Below are positions 5,768 through 8,709 of a stretch of 8,709 nucleotides of DNA, piece by piece. The translations under genes were made by a program, and so were the position numbers. The notes beneath the pieces were generated by a model. The model worked only from the letters and a program-made list of their open reading frames with translations, was not told the origin of the DNA and searched no databases. The DNA lies in assembly GCA_013695175.1 (NCBI GenBank), contig JACDAZ010000527.1, positions 1-8,709 of the forward strand. The letters are read 5' to 3'. This DNA is from Flavisolibacter sp. (GTDB lineage Bacteria > Bacteroidota > Bacteroidia > Chitinophagales > Chitinophagaceae). Each line of letters opens with the position of its first letter. The first letter of the stretch is position 1.

Positions 5768-7558
5768 TTATTGCACGTTTATCGTGGTATTGACAAGGGT
5801 AACAGATGCATTCAATGAAAGCGCACGACCATTCAATACGGTTTGTACAGCATTTCCTGCGGTTGAAAATGTAACACCTGCAGATGAAATGATGGTTCCG
5901 GACATAATACCACCTCCAGCGGCATTAATTGTTGCGGCACTACCTACATACCAGTATACATTTTTAGCCTGTGCACCATTGATCATGTTAACACTGCGTG
6001 CACCAGCCGGACCGGCTATACCTACTGTAAGGCCTGCGGCGGTTTGAAATACCCATTCTGCATTTGGATCCCCCATTGCGTCAAGGGTAAGGTTGCCATT
6101 GGTAATTTTAAATGTGCCGCTGGCAGATTTGTATACACCGGGAGCAAGCGTTAAGCCTCCTAATTCTCCGGCACCAGGATCAGTACCGCCAGGCTTAGAT
6201 GCAGGTGAAATACTATTATACGCAATGGTCGCATCCAAAAATCCCTGTTGCGCTATAGCAAAAGAAGTTGCTGTTCCCGGGGCTGGCGGAGCTGTATAGA
6301 TTCTACCCGTTACCAAACCTACATTTAACGGTGTTTCCGTATATATATCTCCGGTAGTGCCATCATGAAAACCTGTAATCAATGTAGAAGCTCCGGTTGT
6401 ACCTATGCTGCCGTTGTTGATCACTGTAAACAATCCAGAGTTTGTGATACCGGCACTTCCACCAAATACACCAAACATGGCAGCACTACCCAGGAAAGAA
6501 AGAGGAGGCTCAGATATTCCTGTTGTAGTAAAAGTCCAGGTATAATCAGCAGCGATTCCGTTACCACCAGGATTCTGCGCTCCTGTTGTAATGGTTGCGA
6601 TATAAGTAGTTCCTGCCTGCAGGTTAACGGATGGAGTAAAACTGGCTGTTGTTCCAGAATAACTAACTATTCCTGTTATTGAGTTGGTACCTTGTTTTAA
6701 TAAAAATGTAGTGTTATTAATTGTTGCAGAATTCATTACTTCACTAAAACTTGCTGTAATTTTTTTATTCAATGCTACACCTGTAGCCGTGTTGGCAGGG
6801 TCGGTAGAAACAACAACAGGAACCGTTCCGGTAGCAAAGCTCCAGGTATAATTAGCAGCTAAACTGTTACCTGCAAGATCTTTTGCACCTGTAGTAATTG
6901 TGGCTGAATAAACAGTATTAGGAGCCAGGGGAAGTGTTGGCGTAAAGCTGGCTGTTACTCCATTATGAGTAACTACTCCGGCAATTACATTCATTCCCTG
7001 CTTTAATTGAAAACTGGTGGCATTCACAGAAGCGGCATTCATTGTAGTACTGAAAGTTGCTGTAATTACTTTATTCAATGACACATTTATAGCGCCATCA
7101 ATCGGATCTGTAGAAACAACTACAGGAACTGCACCTGTATTAAAAATCCATACATAATCGGCAACCATTGCATTACCTGCAGGATCTTTTGCTCCGGTAG
7201 TGATGGTTGCTGTATAAACTTTGTTTGCAGCAAGTGAACCGGTTGGGTGAAAGGTTACTGTTCTACCTGTATAACTGATGGTACCAGATACAGGATATGA
7301 ACCTTCATTGATGTAAAAGGTAGTGGCATTAAGAGTTGAAGGATTCATCTCTTCATTAAAAATGGCTGAGATCTGTTTAACTGTAGGTACATTAATGGCA
7401 CCATTAGTTGGATCAGTAGATACTACTTCAGGGCATATTCCCAGCAGTCCTTGCTCTTCTATTACCTTTTTACATCCTGCTGCAAATACAATAAGCATTA
7501 AAGCAAGAATGCATTTGTAAGAAAAAAAGTTAAGTGTTGAAAATTTTTGGTTAGGCAT
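5768..7558 (-). CDS. Ice-binding-like (DUF3494) lipoprotein with three Big_5 Ig-like repeats
   Basis: A 596-residue surface lipoprotein. From the ATG at 7558 the signal runs to lipobox FAAGC, with Cys29 as the acylated residue; an in-frame ATG at 7597 would only lengthen the n-region by 13 residues. Three tandem Ig-like domains of the Big_5/SbsA type (PF13205) follow at about 43-142, 145-244 and 247-346. Each opens with VVSTDP, has a conserved TxTFxxxM-like strand, and closes with YxWxFxTG; the period is about 102 residues. Residues 354-596 are a DUF3494 beta-solenoid (PF11999): FGVFGGSAGITNSG, a DPNAEWVFQ segment, NVYWYVGSAAT and a closing NGRALSLNASVTLVNTTI. Known members bind ice, but many Bacteroidota members lie in non-polar hosts and are thought to be adhesins, so the ligand here is uncertain. 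The gene is first in an operon with the OmpA-type gene and follows an AraC-type regulator. Confidence 0.9.
   Translation of the reverse strand: MPNQKFSTLNFFSYKCILALMLIVFAAGCKKVIEEQGLLGICPEVVSTDPTNGAINVPTVKQISAIFNEEMNPSTLNATTFYINEGSYPVSGTISYTGRTVTFHPTGSLAANKVYTATITTGAKDPAGNAMVADYVWIFNTGAVPVVVSTDPIDGAINVSLNKVITATFSTTMNAASVNATSFQLKQGMNVIAGVVTHNGVTASFTPTLPLAPNTVYSATITTGAKDLAGNSLAANYTWSFATGTVPVVVSTDPANTATGVALNKKITASFSEVMNSATINNTTFLLKQGTNSITGIVSYSGTTASFTPSVNLQAGTTYIATITTGAQNPGGNGIAADYTWTFTTTGISEPPLSFLGSAAMFGVFGGSAGITNSGLFTVINNGSIGTTGASTLITGFHDGTTGDIYTETPLNVGLVTGRIYTAPPAPGTATSFAIAQQGFLDATIAYNSISPASKPGGTDPGAGELGGLTLAPGVYKSASGTFKITNGNLTLDAMGDPNAEWVFQTAAGLTVGIAGPAGARSVNMINGAQAKNVYWYVGSAATINAAGGGIMSGTIISSAGVTFSTAGNAVQTVLNGRALSLNASVTLVNTTINVQ
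6521..7432 (-). repeat. Three tandem Ig-like coding repeats of about 306 bp
   Basis: This internal repetition encodes the three Big_5 domains. Markers such as VVSTDP, TTGA(K/Q)(D/N)(P/L) and the YxWxF strand recur about every 102 codons. Repeats 2 and 3 are most alike (FxLKQG in both, SFTP in both), which suggests they arose from the more recent duplication. Such arrays can change copy number by recombination. Confidence 0.7.
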
Positions 7559-7659
7559 AAAGCATAACGTGTACGGACGGAGTCGCATGTTCATCATAGG
7601 TTTTTTTTGTGATTACTGCTAAAAGAAGATTATTCTTTTATGCAGATTAGATTAACCCA

Positions 7660-7667
7660 CAAACCTA
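7660..7667 (-). promoter_or_regulatory. Probable -7 box of the DUF3494-OmpA operon
   Basis: The minus strand reads TAGGTTTG, an exact TAnnTTTG match, placed between the AraC-type gene and the DUF3494 gene. A TTTG lies upstream at 7684-7681 but only 13 bases away, shorter than the usual 17-23, so a regulator may be needed for good use. The leader would be about 55 to 95 bases depending on the start codon and contains a small hairpin (AAAAGAA/TTCTTTT, 7621-7639). Confidence 0.45.
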
Positions 7668-7718
7668 TATCGCGAAATCTCAAATGCGTTATACTCTACT
7701 TGAAATCATTTACATAAA

Positions 7719-8282
7719 TCACACATCAGACATAGCTCTTTCTCTTTTTTGCCTGATTTGCTTGTAGAAAGTAGGGGTTAACCCTGTAACTTTTTTAAAT
7801 TGGTGAGATAAGTGAGCAACACTACTATAGTTCATTCGGTTGGAAATCTCTGTTAGAGAATATTCATTATACATGAGCAATTCTTTTACTTTTTCTATTT
7901 TATTAGTAATAATAAATTGCTGTATGGTAATACCCTTTACATCCGAAAAAATATTGGCCATATAAGTATAATCAAGTTTTAATTTTTGACTGAGATAATC
8001 AGAAAAATTAGTGTCTGGTAAGTATTCAGATTGAATCATATCAACTATAGTTGATTTTATTTTTTCAATCAACTTGCTCTTATTGCTGTCTAATACTTCA
8101 AGTCCGGAATGTTTAAGATTTTGTTCCAATATTTTACGTTGCTCTTTTGTTATGGATTCCAGAAATTCAATAACACCCAGGTCTATCATCACATATTGTG
8201 ATTGTACACCTAACTTTTTTAGCTCTGTTAGTACAAGCTCTTTACAACGAGAACTCACCATGTATTTAACAAATAGCTTCAT
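7719..8282 (-). CDS. AraC family transcriptional regulator with HMA-like N-terminal domain
   Basis: A 187-residue regulator. Residues about 1-66 have the beta-alpha-beta-beta-alpha-beta rhythm of a small HMA-like (ferredoxin-fold) domain: KLFVKYMV, SRCKELVLTELKKLG, QYVMIDLGVIEF, TKEQRKILEQNLKHSG, LEVLD. Related Bacteroidota regulators, from memory, carry MVCxRC here, a metal-type CxxC. This protein has MVSSRC, keeping only Cys13. Residues about 90-177 are an AraC/XylS DNA-binding domain (PF12833), with first helix-turn-helix LSQKLKLDYTYMANIFSDVKG and second EYSLTEISNRMNYSSVAHLSHQFKKVTGLTP. It lies on the same strand as and 160 bp upstream of the DUF3494-OmpA pair, with a promoter box between them, so it is the likely regulator of that pair. 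It has no typical sugar-binding cupin domain. The signal it senses is unknown. Confidence 0.88.
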   Translation of the reverse strand: MKLFVKYMVSSRCKELVLTELKKLGVQSQYVMIDLGVIEFLESITKEQRKILEQNLKHSGLEVLDSNKSKLIEKIKSTIVDMIQSEYLPDTNFSDYLSQKLKLDYTYMANIFSDVKGITIQQFIITNKIEKVKELLMYNEYSLTEISNRMNYSSVAHLSHQFKKVTGLTPTFYKQIRQKRERAMSDV

Positions 8283-8372
8283 GAGAAATTTTTTATGACT
8301 GATTTTTAGAACCTAATATTAATGGTCTGGTTTAAAATTTTTACTTCTTAAACTCTATTATCAATGTCGCTT

Positions 8373-8380
8373 CAAAATTA
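8373..8380 (-). promoter_or_regulatory. Probable -7 box of the AraC-type regulator gene
   Basis: The minus strand reads TAATTTTG, an exact match to TAnnTTTG, about 90 bases before the ATG at 8282. The -33 position is occupied by an inverted repeat (CCTGC-N5-GCAGG, 8389-8403) rather than a clear TTG, as could be expected for a regulated promoter. Confidence 0.4.
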
Positions 8381-8388
8381 ATAGTTTA

Positions 8389-8403
8389 CCTGCATTAAGC
8401 AGG
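8389..8403. promoter_or_regulatory. Inverted repeat, possible operator
   Basis: CCTGC-attaa-GCAGG, a perfect 5-bp inverted repeat with a 5-base spacer, lying 8 bases upstream of the -7 box of the regulator gene and thus over its -33 region. No T-tract follows, so a terminator is unlikely. The bound protein, if any, is unknown. Confidence 0.3.
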
Positions 8404-8417
8404 CTAACAACTCAATT

Positions 8418-8430
8418 GATAATCATTATC
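8418..8430. promoter_or_regulatory. Fur-box-like palindrome
   Basis: GATAATCATTATC is a perfect 13-bp palindrome centred on C8424. It equals the last 13 bases of the classical 19-bp Fur consensus and fits the 7-1-7 form TGATAAT-N-ATTATCA except for the last base. It lies 117 bases before the partial plus-strand gene and about 38 bases upstream of the -7 box of the AraC-type gene, so iron-dependent control of either is possible. Confidence 0.45.
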
Positions 8431-8547
8431 TGTAAACTTTATCTGTTTTGAATAGCTGGTAGTGTAAGTGTTTTAAAGAAATCTTTAAAAGTTGAACATA
8501 ATCATCATAAAATTTAAGTATGTGATGTCATTAGGCAAAGAATATCT

Positions 8548-8709
8548 ATGAAAGAGAATGATCTAACAAAGGGGTGGTTACAATTTTTTCTAAATAAAAT
8601 AAGACTATGTCAAGAAGAGTATAGATTTCTTTTTACGAGAAAACAACTTCATTATAAAGAAGAAATTTTAATTAGTGAACAATTTATTGCACTCAATTGC
8701 CAGTGGTAT
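8548..8709 (+). CDS. Unidentified protein, N-terminal part, runs off the window
   Basis: ATG at 8548 opens 54 codons with no stop up to the window end. It starts MKENDLTKGWLQFFLNKIR and contains many Lys, Glu and aromatic residues in amphipathic, helix-like spacing (CQEEYRFLFTRKQLHYKEEI). The in-frame stop TAA at 8515-8517 and the lack of another ATG after it support this start. No signal peptide or membrane segment is seen. I do not recognise a family from this fragment. It is divergent from the AraC-type gene, with the Fur-box-like site between them. Confidence 0.55.
   Translation, partial: MKENDLTKGWLQFFLNKIRLCQEEYRFLFTRKQLHYKEEILISEQFIALNCQWY

Larger units (their letters stand above)
8283..8547. 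other. Divergent regulatory intergenic region
   Basis: 265 bases between the AraC-type gene (minus) and a partial plus-strand gene. It holds a -7 box facing the regulator (8373-8380), an inverted repeat (8389-8403) and a Fur-box-like palindrome (8418-8430), listed separately. I find no matching TAnnTTTG on plus; CTGTTTTG at 8443-8450 is a poor candidate. Confidence 0.5.

Noticed and set aside
5757..6682. Several plus-strand open frames opposite the DUF3494 gene
   Set aside because: They are antisense shadows of a long repeat-rich gene with clear domains; their translations show no family features.
7621..7639. AAAAGAA/TTCTTTT hairpin as terminator of the AraC-type gene
   Set aside because: The stem is all A-T apart from one G-C pair and lies about 80 bases downstream of the gene, after the promoter box for the next operon.
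1..8709. CRISPR array, insertion sequence or integrase
   Set aside because: No regularly spaced short repeats, transposase motifs or terminal inverted repeats are seen; repeats are explained by the tRNA copy and by protein domains.

Overview
The window looks like a chromosomal accessory region of a Bacteroidota bacterium, probably a Chitinophagaceae/Sphingobacteriales-type organism (the family level is inference). The signs are AT-rich DNA, a type IX secretion sorting tail, TAnnTTTG-type -7 boxes, A-rich rather than Shine-Dalgarno leaders before start codons, lipoprotein lipoboxes, and an AraC regulator of the kind with an HMA-like N-terminal domain. Nearly everything is on the minus strand.

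Left part (1-611): an intact tRNA-Pro(GGG) gene (538-611) is followed on its own strand by a terminator, then a small GIY-YIG endonuclease gene (224-490). That gene runs into a second, altered copy of the same tRNA (181-255). In the copy the D-arm is replaced by a very GC-rich hairpin and the first acceptor base is changed. A second terminator with the same core follows. The layout suggests a small mobile or parasitic unit that uses the tRNA 3' part as target or mimic. Bases 1-145 hold no gene I can support.

Middle (612-3679): an intergenic stretch with inverted repeats and a terminator precedes (on the plus axis) a large secreted protein (849-3182, minus). It has two tandem cadherin-like plus C-type-lectin units, both with EPN and WND calcium/sugar motifs, and a T9SS type A tail. 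To its right lies a quiet stretch and a tiny plus-strand lipoprotein ORF (3533-3679), which shares a bidirectional terminator with the next minus-strand gene.

Right part (3747-8709): reading along the minus strand, an AraC-type regulator (8282-7719) precedes a likely two-gene operon. The operon encodes an ice-binding-like (DUF3494) lipoprotein with three Big_5 Ig-like repeats (7558-5768) and, 59 bp later, an outer-membrane beta-barrel protein with two OmpA-type domains (5708-3747). It ends in a strong terminator. I read this as a regulated cell-surface module: a surface-exposed beta-solenoid on an Ig stalk, and a barrel that can grip peptidoglycan. Upstream of the regulator is a divergent intergenic region with a Fur-box-like palindrome and an unidentified plus-strand gene that runs off the window at 8709.
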